Shown here piece by piece: positions 45,212 through 54,046 of a stretch of 64,000 nucleotides of DNA. The DNA is from MFD09286-c1 sp963701015 (GTDB lineage Bacteria > Bacteroidota > Bacteroidia > Bacteroidales > DTGW01): assembly GCA_963701015.1 (NCBI GenBank), contig OY969556.1:4402001-4466000 (forward strand), written 5' to 3'. The position numbers and the translations under genes were made by a program. The notes below the pieces were generated by a model. The model had not been told where the DNA came from. It searched no databases and saw only the letters and a list, made by a program, of their open reading frames with translations. The first letter of the stretch is position 1; the number at the start of each line of letters is the position of its first letter.

Positions 45212-47167
45212 ATGATTTCAATAAGTCAGGTTAGCCTTAGTTTTGGGGCATTCGAACTATTCAGCGATGTAACTTTTATGATCAATCCTAAAGACCGTAT
45301 CGGTTTGGTGGGTAAAAACGGTGCCGGTAAATCAACATTAATAAAGATAATTTCCGGAAAACAGAAATCCGATTCAGGCGTGGTTGCAACGCCCGAAGGC
45401 ATTACCATTGGTTATTTGCCACAGCAAATGGTTTTTAGTGGCAACCGCACGGTTATGGAAGAAACTACCGAAGCGTTCTCAGAAGTTCTTTCATTGGAGC
45501 GTGAAATTGAACAAATTAATATTGAATTAGCAACCCGTGATGATTATGAATCAGAAGCTTATCATCATTTAATACAACGATTGGCTGAAACAAATGAACG
45601 TTTTGCCATTATTGGAGGGGCTTCAATCCATGCTGATATTGAAAAAACATTAAATGGATTGGGTTTTGAATCGAAAGAATTTACCAGGAAAACATCGGAA
45701 TTTTCCGGCGGTTGGCGTATGCGCATTGAATTGGCTAAAATTCTTTTACGCAAACCTGATGTTTTATTGCTTGATGAACCAACCAACCATCTTGATATTG
45801 AGTCAATCCAATGGCTAGAAGATTACTTGCAGAATTTTCAGGGTGCAGTTGTTTTGATTTCGCACGACAGGGCTTTTTTGGATAATGTTACAACCCGCAC
45901 TATTGAGCTTTTACTGGGCAAATCATACGATTATAAAGTTCCTTACAGCCGGTATGTTGAACTGCGAAAAGAAAGAAGGGAACAACAACTTGCAGCGTTC
46001 AGGAACCAACAGAAAATGATTGAAGATACCGAAGATTTTATTGAAAAATTTAGGTATAAGGCCACAAAATCTGTGCAGGTGCAATCGCGCATAAAACAAT
46101 TAAACCGGTTGGATAGGATTGAAGTGGACGAAGAAGATACTTCAACTATTAATATAAGATTTCCAACCCCAATAAAATCAGGCAAACTGGTTCTCGAAAT
46201 AAAAGGATTGGGCAAAAGTTATGGTGAAAAAAATATTCTTAACGACATTGATTTAATTGTTGAAAGTGGCCAGCACATGGCATTCGTTGGTAAGAACGGT
46301 GAGGGAAAATCTACCTTGTCAAAAATTATAGTTGGCGATTTGGATTATACAGGTCATTTAAAAGTTGGCCACAATGTTAAAATAGGCTATTTTGCACAGA
46401 ACCAGGATGAACTGATGGACGAGAATGCCACAGTTTATGATACCATTGATAAAGTCGCAGTTGGCGACATTCGTACTAAAATAAGGGACATACTTGGCGC
46501 ATTTCTTTTTGGTGGCGACGATGTATATAAAAAGGTAAAAGTGCTTTCAGGTGGGGAACGATCAAGATTGGCCATTGCAAAACTTTTGCTTGAACCATAT
46601 AATTTGCTGGTACTTGATGAACCCACTAATCACCTCGATTTGCGGTCGAAAGAAATTCTTAAAAAAGCATTGTTAAATTACGAGGGCACATTGTTGCTGG
46701 TATCACACGATCGTGATTTCTTGAACGGCTTGGTTGATAAGGTATATGAATTTAAAGAGAAGAAAATACGTGAACATTTAGGTGGTATTTACGAATTCCT
46801 GAAAAAGAAAAAAATGGATTCGCTGCGTGAACTTGAAACACGTCAGAAAACACAACAGATTGATGATTCCCAATCGAAAATAATTACTGAGAACAAGCAA
46901 AACTACCTGGATAAAAAGGAATTTGACAAAATAATAAGACGTGCTACAAACAAAGTTCAGGAATGTGAAAAAAAAATTGAACGGCTTGAAAGCGATGTTA
47001 AATCAATGAACAAACATTTAAGCGATGCTGAGTTTTTAGCGAAAAATACCAATAACGATGCTTTGTTTAAAATGTACGACAAATTGAAAGCCGATTTGGC
47101 AAAAGAAATGGATATATGGGCGCAGTTGAATGAAGAGCTTGAAACATTGAAATCTGGGAAAAGCTAA
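45212..47167 (+). CDS. ABC-F family ATPase
   Basis: Soluble twin-ATPase of 651 residues with no membrane part. Domain 1: Walker A GKNGAGKS (about 36-43), signature FSGGWRMR, Walker B LLLDEPTNHLD. Linker helices follow. Domain 2: Walker A GKNGEGKS, signature LSGGERSR, Walker B LVLDEPTNHLD. A C-terminal coiled coil (about 565-650, KKEFDKIIRRATNKVQECEKKIERLE onward) resembles the Uup/YdiF type. ABC-F proteins act on the ribosome, as translation factors or antibiotic-resistance proteins; which one cannot be told. An rRNA methylase gene follows 81 bp downstream, consistent with a ribosome-related unit. Confidence 0.88.
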   Translation: MISISQVSLSFGAFELFSDVTFMINPKDRIGLVGKNGAGKSTLIKIISGKQKSDSGVVATPEGITIGYLPQQMVFSGNRTVMEETTEAFSEVLSLEREIEQINIELATRDDYESEAYHHLIQRLAETNERFAIIGGASIHADIEKTLNGLGFESKEFTRKTSEFSGGWRMRIELAKILLRKPDVLLLDEPTNHLDIESIQWLEDYLQNFQGAVVLISHDRAFLDNVTTRTIELLLGKSYDYKVPYSRYVELRKERREQQLAAFRNQQKMIEDTEDFIEKFRYKATKSVQVQSRIKQLNRLDRIEVDEEDTSTINIRFPTPIKSGKLVLEIKGLGKSYGEKNILNDIDLIVESGQHMAFVGKNGEGKSTLSKIIVGDLDYTGHLKVGHNVKIGYFAQNQDELMDENATVYDTIDKVAVGDIRTKIRDILGAFLFGGDDVYKKVKVLSGGERSRLAIAKLLLEPYNLLVLDEPTNHLDLRSKEILKKALLNYEGTLLLVSHDRDFLNGLVDKVYEFKEKKIREHLGGIYEFLKKKKMDSLRELETRQKTQQIDDSQSKIITENKQNYLDKKEFDKIIRRATNKVQECEKKIERLESDVKSMNKHLSDAEFLAKNTNNDALFKMYDKLKADLAKEMDIWAQLNEELETLKSGKS

Positions 47168-47209
47168 GAATAAGGAATTGTAATTGAATTATAAGATAAT
47201 TTGTAATTG

Positions 47210-47249
47210 GCATATTAGCATATTGGATTATTAACACATTGGTATATTA
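47210..47249. repeat. Five abutting 8-bp units ending at the rlmB start codon
   Basis: GCATATTA, GCATATTG, GATTATTA, ACACATTG and GTATATTA follow one another without gaps from 47210 to 47249; the last A is the A of the ATG. They share the pattern N(C/T)A(T/C)ATT(A/G). A smaller version is at 43045-43060. Confidence 0.6.
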
Positions 47250-47974
47250 TGAATTTAATTTTTGGGGCACACGCAGTAATTGAAGCAATTAGGGCAGGTA
47301 AAGAAATTGAAAGACTTATATTGAAAAAAGAACTTTCTGGAGAAGTGTTGCGTGAGATTCTTATTGCAGCCCGGGAAAGGGATATTCCTTACCAGTTTGT
47401 ACCAATTGAAAGGATGAACAGGATTTCATCGAAAAATCATCAGGGTGTAATTGCTTATATTTCGCCAATAGAATATCAACCTTTGGAAAATGTATTGCCC
47501 GGATTATTTGAAAGGGGAATTGATCCGTTTATTCTTATACTTGATCATATAACCGATGTACGAAACTTTGGTTCAATTGCCCGAACTGCAGAATGCGCCG
47601 GTGTTCATGCAATTGTTATCCCCGATAAAGGCGCTGCACAAATAAATGCTGATGCTATTAAAACATCGTCAGGTGCGCTTTTAAATATACCTATATGTCG
47701 AACAAATAATCTGACAAAAGCCGTTCAACTTTGTGCCGAAAGTGGTTTGAAAGTAATTGCTGCTTCCGAAAAAGGTTATGAAATTTATTCCAATGCTGAT
47801 TATTCCGGACCAATTGCAATTGTTATGGGTGCTGAAGATGAAGGGGTTGCTTCAGAAATCATTAGAAAAGCTGATCAGATTGTTAAAATTCCGCTATTTG
47901 GCAAAGTTGAGTCGTTGAATGTTGCAGTGGCAACCGGATTAATTTTATATGAAGTAGTACGTTGCAGAAATTAA
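47249..47974 (+). CDS. rlmB: 23S rRNA 2'-O-methyltransferase, RlmB/TrmH (SPOUT) family
   Basis: SAM-dependent ribose methyltransferase of 241 residues. An N-terminal substrate-binding domain (about 1-75, HAVIEAIRAGKEIERL, KNHQGVIAYISP), then the SPOUT knot with motif 1 LDHITDVRNFGSIARTAE, motif 2 VIVMGAEDEGVA and motif 3 KIPLFGKVESLNVAVATG. All three TrmH-family motifs are complete. Assignment to G2251 of 23S rRNA is by family; other TrmH members are possible. Confidence 0.88.
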   Translation: MNLIFGAHAVIEAIRAGKEIERLILKKELSGEVLREILIAARERDIPYQFVPIERMNRISSKNHQGVIAYISPIEYQPLENVLPGLFERGIDPFILILDHITDVRNFGSIARTAECAGVHAIVIPDKGAAQINADAIKTSSGALLNIPICRTNNLTKAVQLCAESGLKVIAASEKGYEIYSNADYSGPIAIVMGAEDEGVASEIIRKADQIVKIPLFGKVESLNVAVATGLILYEVVRCRN

Positions 47975-48011
47975 TTCAAATTCATTCCTGCTTATATAAA
48001 TTGAATAGCTT

Positions 48012-49385
48012 TTATCTTTCGTTAGTAAATAATATATTAAGTTTTATACCGGCATATAAATCTTCCTTTTTATACATTACACTTTTAAACTGAGGACTAA
48101 TGAATGGACTGGCTCTAAATACAAATCCCTTCCAGCGTTTTTGCAAACCAGCAGAAATGGCTATATTGTTGAAAGCTATAACAGGGTAATTGGTTGTAAA
48201 TTTATTATTTTGTAAACTTTCACCATCGTCATAATCTACAATTTGCCTGGCATGTATATCAATATCTGTGCCAACTGAAGCAATAAGTGAATAATTATTT
48301 TTTAATGGAAGTTGATAGTTAATTGATATTGGTACCTGGGTCAATAGGGTATTAATTCCTATATTTGAAGCGGATGAATCAGTAAGTCCACAGTTATAAA
48401 CCGCATTAAAATTTCTTCCTTTTAATTGATGAAATTCCCTACTGCTATTATATTTTTCATTATTAATGGCCAGAAACCTTAATCCGGTTGATACACTCCA
48501 ACGGGCGCTTAATAACATTTCCCCAATTATACCTATTCCCAATTGCCGAAATGCTGCTTCCGATTCAATTCCACCACGGAATCTCAGGTTTTTAATTGAT
48601 ATTTGGCTATTATAATTTTCGGCAGATACATCTGAGAAAGGATTACTGAAATGCCCTAAAATATTAGCAAAGAAGGATTGACGCAAAGGTTTTTGTCCTT
48701 TTTTTTCAGTTTTCTCTTCAATTTTTGTTGAATCATTTTTTGCTATAACCATTGAATCTGCTATAGTTTGCATATTTGATTCAGATGGAGTTATAGAGTT
48801 ATTTAAATTGTTAGGTTTATTACTATTATTATAATTTATATTATCAATAGAATTACTATTAATTTGCAATTTATTGGTTGAAACTATATTCCCGGATTGG
48901 TAATTATTAGCTGCTTGTTGTTTAATTAACTTATTGCCCGACCTGTATTTTTCTGAACTATTATTTTCAGACGAATTAAAACTACTGTTATTTTTTATGG
49001 CTTCAGAAGTTTCTGATATATTCCCAGATTCATTATAATTAAGATTTGTAGAATTACTTTGAGCAATATATTTTGATTTATTATATATTTCAGCTTTGGA
49101 TTCTAAATTATTCTTTTCAACCAAAGCTATTCGGCTTTGCAAATTATCTAATTTTTGATGTAATTGATTGTTTTCACGAAATTGAAATATATTCCAAACT
49201 ATAAGTCCACCCATAGCTGCCACTCCGGAAGTATATAGAATTGTTTGACCATAGTTTTTCCAAAAGGGCACATGTAAATTTTGTGTCACATAACTGTAAA
49301 CCTTATCTATATTCTCGTCTTCGTAGTTTTGATGAAGCCCTTCTATTTTATCACGAATGGCATCGTCAAAATTTTCAGTTTTCAT
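48012..49385 (-). CDS. Putative dual-membrane-spanning anti-sigma factor with beta-barrel
   Basis: A 457-residue protein in four parts. A cytosolic head (1-46, FDDAIRDKIEGLHQNYEDEN), where an anti-sigma segment is expected; one TM helix (about 47-67, ILYTSGVAAMGGLIVWNIF); a short coiled coil (about 70-103) and an Asn/Ser-rich linker (about 104-235); and a C-terminal about 200 residues of alternating strands (IKNLRFRGGIESEAAFRQL, RWSVSTGLRFLAIN, VPISINYQLPL) that look like an outer-membrane barrel. This layout matches the Dma proteins described in Bacteroides thetaiotaomicron, where one chain ties an ECF sigma factor to the outer membrane. It overlaps the sigma gene start-to-stop by 11 bp. No signal peptide is present, as that model needs. 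Function is inferred from layout and context. Confidence 0.6.
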   Translation of the reverse strand: MKTENFDDAIRDKIEGLHQNYEDENIDKVYSYVTQNLHVPFWKNYGQTILYTSGVAAMGGLIVWNIFQFRENNQLHQKLDNLQSRIALVEKNNLESKAEIYNKSKYIAQSNSTNLNYNESGNISETSEAIKNNSSFNSSENNSSEKYRSGNKLIKQQAANNYQSGNIVSTNKLQINSNSIDNINYNNSNKPNNLNNSITPSESNMQTIADSMVIAKNDSTKIEEKTEKKGQKPLRQSFFANILGHFSNPFSDVSAENYNSQISIKNLRFRGGIESEAAFRQLGIGIIGEMLLSARWSVSTGLRFLAINNEKYNSSREFHQLKGRNFNAVYNCGLTDSSASNIGINTLLTQVPISINYQLPLKNNYSLIASVGTDIDIHARQIVDYDDGESLQNNKFTTNYPVIAFNNIAISAGLQKRWKGFVFRASPFISPQFKSVMYKKEDLYAGIKLNILFTNER

Positions 49386-50019
49386 TATTGAGTCTATTTT
49401 TTAATTCATAAGCTAAATACATATTTGGGTTCGCTTTTAATATCATTGTTTGTAATTTTTTGCGTGCATCCTGAAGGTTCGATTTCGAAGTTCCTTCTTT
49501 TATTCCCAACATATCGGCAATTTCTTTATGGGTATAGCCATCAATTACATATAAGGTAAATACCATTCTATATGCCGGCGTTAGTTGTTGTATAAACTTT
49601 AAAATATCTTCAGCCGATAATTTACTTATAGCATCAGGCTCCAAATCAACTATTTCAACATTTTCGAGATCATCATTTTTAATATACTTCTGACTTTTTC
49701 TATAATAATCAATTGCGGTATTTACAATTATAGTTCTTAACCATGCTTTAAAAGGTTGCATTGGGTCATATTTATATAAATTTGTAAAAACCTTTAAAAA
49801 ACTGTCGTTTATTATTTCTTCAGCCAATTCATTATTCGAAACATACTTTAAACTAATACTTTTTGCAAAACCATAAAATTGCTTAATAAGCGTTTTCTGA
49901 GCTTCATGGTTATATTCCAAACAAGCTTTAATTAAACTGTTCAAATCATTTGGGTCAAAAAAGGGCTTACCTTTAAATAAATGCATTCGGGCTCTTTTAT
50001 GTGTATTACGAAATAACAT
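49375..50019 (-). CDS. ECF sigma factor
   Basis: RNA polymerase sigma-70 family factor of the ECF type, 214 residues. Region 2 lies around residues 45-110 (NNELAEEIINDSFLKVFTNLY, then FKAWLRTIIVNTAIDYYRK). Region 4 lies around 147-195 (LTPAYRMVFTLYVIDGYTHKEIADMLGIKEGTSKSNLQDARKKL, given to mark its span: the helix-turn-helix core is HKEIADMLGIKEGTSKSNL). It is followed, with an 11-bp overlap, by the membrane anti-sigma candidate. Alternative start at Met12 (MHLFKGKP). The divergent heme-lipoprotein operon begins 302 bp away and could be a target, but no matching promoter motif was found. Confidence 0.9.
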   Translation of the reverse strand: MLFRNTHKRARMHLFKGKPFFDPNDLNSLIKACLEYNHEAQKTLIKQFYGFAKSISLKYVSNNELAEEIINDSFLKVFTNLYKYDPMQPFKAWLRTIIVNTAIDYYRKSQKYIKNDDLENVEIVDLEPDAISKLSAEDILKFIQQLTPAYRMVFTLYVIDGYTHKEIADMLGIKEGTSKSNLQDARKKLQTMILKANPNMYLAYELKNRLNNEN

Positions 50020-50320
50020 TTAAAAACGTGGGGTGTTCGATTCAAAAAAAATATTTTTTCTACCCAACCATTGAAAATAAATTTACGTAATGTAATATAA
50101 AGGCAATATGCATATAGAATTCAATTAAAAATATAAACTATGAATTATTATATCATAATAATTATTTATATCATCCCAAAAAGTTGAGAAGTTTTTTAAA
50201 AAAACTGATAAAAAGGAATACAATTTAATAGAGTATTTGAAGTTTAAATTATTTATTGGATTGATTTTTTATTAATTTTAAAAGACATATTAGAAATTAT
50301 TTATTGAATATTTTTCATCA
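50020..50320. other. Divergent spacer between the sigma gene and the heme operon
   Basis: About 300 AT-rich bases. Seen: a short near-palindrome (AGTTTTTTAAAAAAACT, near 50186) and no full TTTG-N19-TAnnTTTG promoter on either strand. The ECF-type promoter, if the sigma controls either side, must lie here but cannot be picked out by eye. Confidence 0.4.
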
Positions 50321-50821
50321 ATGAGAAAATACAAAATATTTATAGGTACATGGACATCATTGTTATTTGCAATATCAATTATTTTTATAATTAATTCATG
50401 TCGGCATGAATCAATATCAATAGAAAGTACGCCAAACCCTGTCATTTTTTTTACAACGGATGTTTTACCTATTTTTCAAACTAATTGTGCTGTAACTGGA
50501 TGTCATGACGGAGGCAATAATAGCAGGAAGTTGGTTTTAAATAACTATAATGAAATTATTAAGGATGTTCAAAAAGGCAATCCACAGGGGAGTAAAATTT
50601 ATACTGTTCTTAACTCGACTTATGGTGGAGGAATGCCACCCAATAAACCCTTAACCGAATCGCAACGTTCAATTATCCGTTTATGGATAATGGAAGGCGC
50701 ATTAAATAATTCTAAACCGGACACAGCAGTACACGACTCTACTATAACAACAGGATCATTATCTAATTGTGATATTACATTGGTGAGGAAATGGGTAAAT
50801 GCAGGTGCTCGTAATAATTAA
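50321..50821 (+). CDS. Heme-c lipoprotein with CX4CH motif (short paralog)
   Basis: Lipoprotein of 166 residues (leader ending INSC, Cys about 27). One c-type-cytochrome-like domain: VLPIFQTNCAVTGCHDG gives a CX4CH heme motif, and GGGMPPNKPLTESQRSIIRLWI supplies the likely Met ligand and closing helix. The last about 20 residues (LSNCDITLVRKWVNAGARNN) match the C-terminal tail of the next gene's last domain, so this looks like the same architecture with the central two domains removed. It starts an operon-like run of five genes. Periplasmic or surface lipoprotein; electron carrier role inferred. Confidence 0.7.
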   Translation: MRKYKIFIGTWTSLLFAISIIFIINSCRHESISIESTPNPVIFFTTDVLPIFQTNCAVTGCHDGGNNSRKLVLNNYNEIIKDVQKGNPQGSKIYTVLNSTYGGGMPPNKPLTESQRSIIRLWIMEGALNNSKPDTAVHDSTITTGSLSNCDITLVRKWVNAGARNN

Positions 50822-50865
50822 ATGAGGGTTTACTTTTTAATGTTATGTAAAAGGATTATTCAATA

Positions 50866-51872
50866 ATGAGAAAATATAAAATATTAATTGCTTCATGGGT
50901 CATTGTGTTAATTGCTATGTTTTTTGCATTCACTGTAAATTCATGCCGCCATGATTCTATTGCCGTTGATGGGCCTATACAACTGTATATTTTACAAATG
51001 ATGTATTGCCTATTTTTCAAACAAATTGTTCAGTTACTAGTTGCCATGATGGCAGCGGCGGAAATGGCGACGGTAATTTAATGGCATTAAATAGTTATGA
51101 TAATATTATTCAAGAAGTGCAAAAAGGTAACCCCCAGGGGAGCAGAGTTTATACTGCAATTACAAGCACTTATGGAGGTATAATGCCTCCCAATAAACCA
51201 TTGACCGAAACACAACGTTCAATTATCCGTTTGTGGATTTTGGAAGGAGCACTTAATAATACAAAACCTGATTCAACTGTTATTACTGATACAACTTCAA
51301 AAACGCCAGTAGTTACAGCTCCGGTGGTTATTACTCCGGTAGCGGAAAGTTATCCTGTATGTTTTAACAGGGATATTTTGCCTGTAATTAAATCGAATTG
51401 TTCAAGCTGTCACACATTTACATCATACAATCAAATTGTTAGTCTTGTAAGTCCAGGTAATCCAGGGGCCAGTAATTTATACAAGAGAATTTCCACCAGT
51501 GGGAGAAATCATATGCCACCATCGGGTAATTTATCAACGGCAAATATTGACAGCATATATAATTGGATTTTAAATGGTGCAAAAAATGATAATTGTCCTA
51601 CCATTTGTGACACTACTTTATTTACATTTTCCGGACAAATTTCATCTATAATTGCAACCAATTGTGCAAGTTGTCATAGTGGGTCGTCACCGAATGGAGG
51701 GATTCTTTTGAGTGACTACAATTCAATTGCAACTGCTGCATTGAACGGAAAACTAATGAATGCTATAACACAATCAAATAATTTTCCAATTATGCCTCCA
51801 TCCGGGGCTTTGTCAAATTGCGATTTAGTGAAAATTGAAAAGTGGGTGAATGCAGGTGCCCAAAATAATTAA
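50866..51872 (+). pseudogene. Three-heme cytochrome-type lipoprotein, split by a frameshift
   Basis: The first 39 codons (MRKYKILIASWVIV...NSCRHDSIAVDGPIQ) give the lipoprotein leader in one frame. From about 50985 the homologous protein continues in another frame (VYFTNDVLPIFQTNCSVTSC). A one-base deletion or two-base insertion near 50983 breaks the frame. The second part has heme motifs CSVTSCH (CX4CH), CSSCH and CASCH with MPP ligand-type sequences after each (IMPPNKPL, HMPPSGNL, IMPPSGAL), so three hemes are expected. Without the fix no leader is joined to the heme domains. It may be a real defect or a sequencing error. Alignment with the preceding paralog sets the break. Confidence 0.75.
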
Positions 51873-51890
51873 TTTATAAAACAGGTTTAT

Positions 51891-52232
51891 ATGAGGAAAT
51901 TACTTATTTTATTGGCTTTATCTTTAACAATACTTAGTTCATGTTATTATGATACTGATGAAGCTTTGTTTCCACAGCTTTCATTAAAAGGCTGCGATAC
52001 CACACAATATACTTTTAGCGGGGCAATTCAGCCAATGCTTAATGCCTATTGTATGGGTTGCCATCGCACCCAAGCACCAACATTAAACTCACTAGCCGAT
52101 ATAATTGCAAATGAGAATACTATTAATTCCGATATAATTAGTGGTAAAATGCCATTAAATTCCAGCAGGTTAAATAGTTGTTATATAACACAGTTTAAAA
52201 AATGGATGGATGCCGGAATGCCCAATAATTAA
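51891..52232 (+). CDS. Mono-heme c-type lipoprotein
   Basis: A 113-residue lipoprotein (leader LLILLALSLTILSSC, Cys about 18). One heme motif CMGCH in QPMLNAYCMGCHRTQ, a KMPLNSS segment that may carry the Met ligand, and an ending KKWMDAGMPNN that parallels the tails of its two upstream paralogs. It follows the three-heme gene by 18 bp. Confidence 0.75.
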   Translation: MRKLLILLALSLTILSSCYYDTDEALFPQLSLKGCDTTQYTFSGAIQPMLNAYCMGCHRTQAPTLNSLADIIANENTINSDIISGKMPLNSSRLNSCYITQFKKWMDAGMPNN

Positions 52233-52249
52233 ACCTTAATGAAATATTT

Positions 52250-53161
52250 ATGAAAATTTTACAAAAAATTATTATTATCAGTTTATTAATTAGTCCATTA
52301 GCATTATATGCGCAGGATGACTTGGAAAACATATTGAATAATGAAATTGGAGAGCAAACCGATTATACATCTGCAACTTTTAAAGCCACACGTGTGGTTA
52401 ATGGTCAATCAATTGAACGAATGCCGCAAGGTCAGCTTGATTTTAGAATTAGACACCGGTTTGGAACAATTAATGAAAAAGCATTTAACTTTTGGGGAAT
52501 GGACCAGGCAACTTCTCATATTGGTTTAGATTATGGAATAACAGATTGGGTTATGACTGGTGTTGGACGTGGGTTTGGTACAACTGATAAGGCTTATGAC
52601 GGGTTTTTAAAATTCAGCATTTGGCGTCAATCTACCGGGAAAATTGATATGCCAGTGAGTATTTCCTGGTTAAGTTCGGTAACTGATATGACAAATCCTC
52701 CGGTCACCTATCCAACTGAAAGAAGTCTATATCCAACAAGTGTAAAATTTGCTTATACCAATCAATTTCTGATAGCACGAAAATTCAGCAATGCATTTTC
52801 ATTTCAATTATCTCCTACACATATTCATTATAATTTAACACCAACTGAGCTTGACCCACACGATTTATTTGCCATGGGGCTAAGTGGCAGGATTAAACTT
52901 TCGAATCATGTGGCAATTAATGGCGAGTATTATGTAGTATATAAATCACCAAATATGTCTGTTCCAATCACTAACCCGCTTTCATTTGGGATTGACATTG
53001 AAACAGGCGGGCACGTTTTTCAATTGTTGCTCACTAATTCCGATGGGATGACAGAGAAAGATTTTATAGGTCGTACAACAGGTAAATGGAGCCGAGGCGA
53101 TATTCATTTTGGTTTCAATATATCCAGGGTTTTTGATGTTAACCATCACAAAAAATTTTAG
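52250..53161 (+). CDS. DUF5777-type outer-membrane beta-barrel protein
   Basis: A 303-residue exported protein. Signal peptide to about residue 22 (ISPLALYAQ). It then has the family opening ATRVVNGQSIERMPQGQLDFRI (shown to mark residues 46-67; key part QSIERMPQGQLDF), and alternating strands through the rest (HIGLDYGITDWVMTGVG, INGEYYVVYKSP, HFGFNISRVF at the end). Reads as an outer-membrane barrel of the DUF5777 group found beside cytochrome-type lipoproteins in Bacteroidota. Eighteen bp after the previous gene. Probable partner or conduit of the heme lipoproteins; not shown. Confidence 0.72.
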   Translation: MKILQKIIIISLLISPLALYAQDDLENILNNEIGEQTDYTSATFKATRVVNGQSIERMPQGQLDFRIRHRFGTINEKAFNFWGMDQATSHIGLDYGITDWVMTGVGRGFGTTDKAYDGFLKFSIWRQSTGKIDMPVSISWLSSVTDMTNPPVTYPTERSLYPTSVKFAYTNQFLIARKFSNAFSFQLSPTHIHYNLTPTELDPHDLFAMGLSGRIKLSNHVAINGEYYVVYKSPNMSVPITNPLSFGIDIETGGHVFQLLLTNSDGMTEKDFIGRTTGKWSRGDIHFGFNISRVFDVNHHKKF

Positions 53162-53310
53162 CATAAATTGTGAATATAAATTTTTATAAACAAGAACAAA
53201 GAGCATGGTGTCAAGAACAAAAAAACACAAGAACAGAGAATCAGAAGATATTATGTCAGATTAATTTATACTTTTTATATAGTAAAATAAATAAACTAAA
53301 ATTTAAAATT

Positions 53311-53865
53311 ATGAGAACTTTTCTTTTTATACTGTTGGTTTCTACGATGGGTTTTTCGGCAAATTCACAAACTAAATATATTACAAAAAATGGATATATT
53401 AGTTTTTATTCCCATACCCCTTTTGAAGATATTAAAGGCGAAAATAAAGAGGTTGGAAGTATTATTGATACTGAAAATGGCGAAATAATTATATCCCTTT
53501 TAATGAAATCATTTCGCTTCGACAGGGCTTTAATGGAAGAACATTTTAATGAAAATTATGTAGAATCAGATAAATATCCCAAAGGTACATTCAAAGGAAA
53601 AATAACCAACCTCGCTGCAATTGATTTCAAAAAACCCGGAATATATAATGCGGAAATTGAAGGAGATATGACTATTCATGGCGTAACTAAACATATAACC
53701 GAAAAAGGTACATTCGAAGTAAAAGGCAATCAAATTATAGGAAAATCAAATTTTAAACTAGTAGTTGGTGATTATAATATAGTAATTCCAAGCGTTGTAA
53801 AGGATAAATTTGCCGACAGTATTGATGTTACAGTTGATTTGGAATACGATCCATATAAGAAGTAA
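53311..53865 (+). CDS. YceI-family lipid-binding protein
   Basis: A 184-residue exported protein, start chosen at 53311 because the signal peptide RTFLFILLVSTMGFSANSQ begins there; the open frame runs 47 codons further upstream, with no signal-like sequence. The mature part has the YceI lipocalin-like pattern: YITKNGYISFYSHTPFEDI, then FRFDRALMEEHFNENYVES, KGTFKGKIT, and MTIHGVTKHITEKGTFEV. These proteins bind isoprenoid-like lipids in the periplasm. It closes the heme/DUF5777 group. Confidence 0.82.
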   Translation: MRTFLFILLVSTMGFSANSQTKYITKNGYISFYSHTPFEDIKGENKEVGSIIDTENGEIIISLLMKSFRFDRALMEEHFNENYVESDKYPKGTFKGKITNLAAIDFKKPGIYNAEIEGDMTIHGVTKHITEKGTFEVKGNQIIGKSNFKLVVGDYNIVIPSVVKDKFADSIDVTVDLEYDPYKK

Positions 53866-54046
53866 ATTATTTATATTTCTGTAAACTATATTATTTAAAA
53901 AATGATAATATATTCAAACGAATAAATTAAATATTATTACATCAAAGATGATTTTGCCCAAACAAATTGATAATTTACTTTAAATAACTTCAACGTTAGC
54001 TATTTAGTTATTCAGTTTAAATGAGTGAATTAAAAAGACACGTTTA

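Noticed and set aside
53170..53310. 47-codon N-terminal extension of the YceI gene
   Set aside because: The real signal peptide starts at 53311; the extension is charged and unlike any leader.
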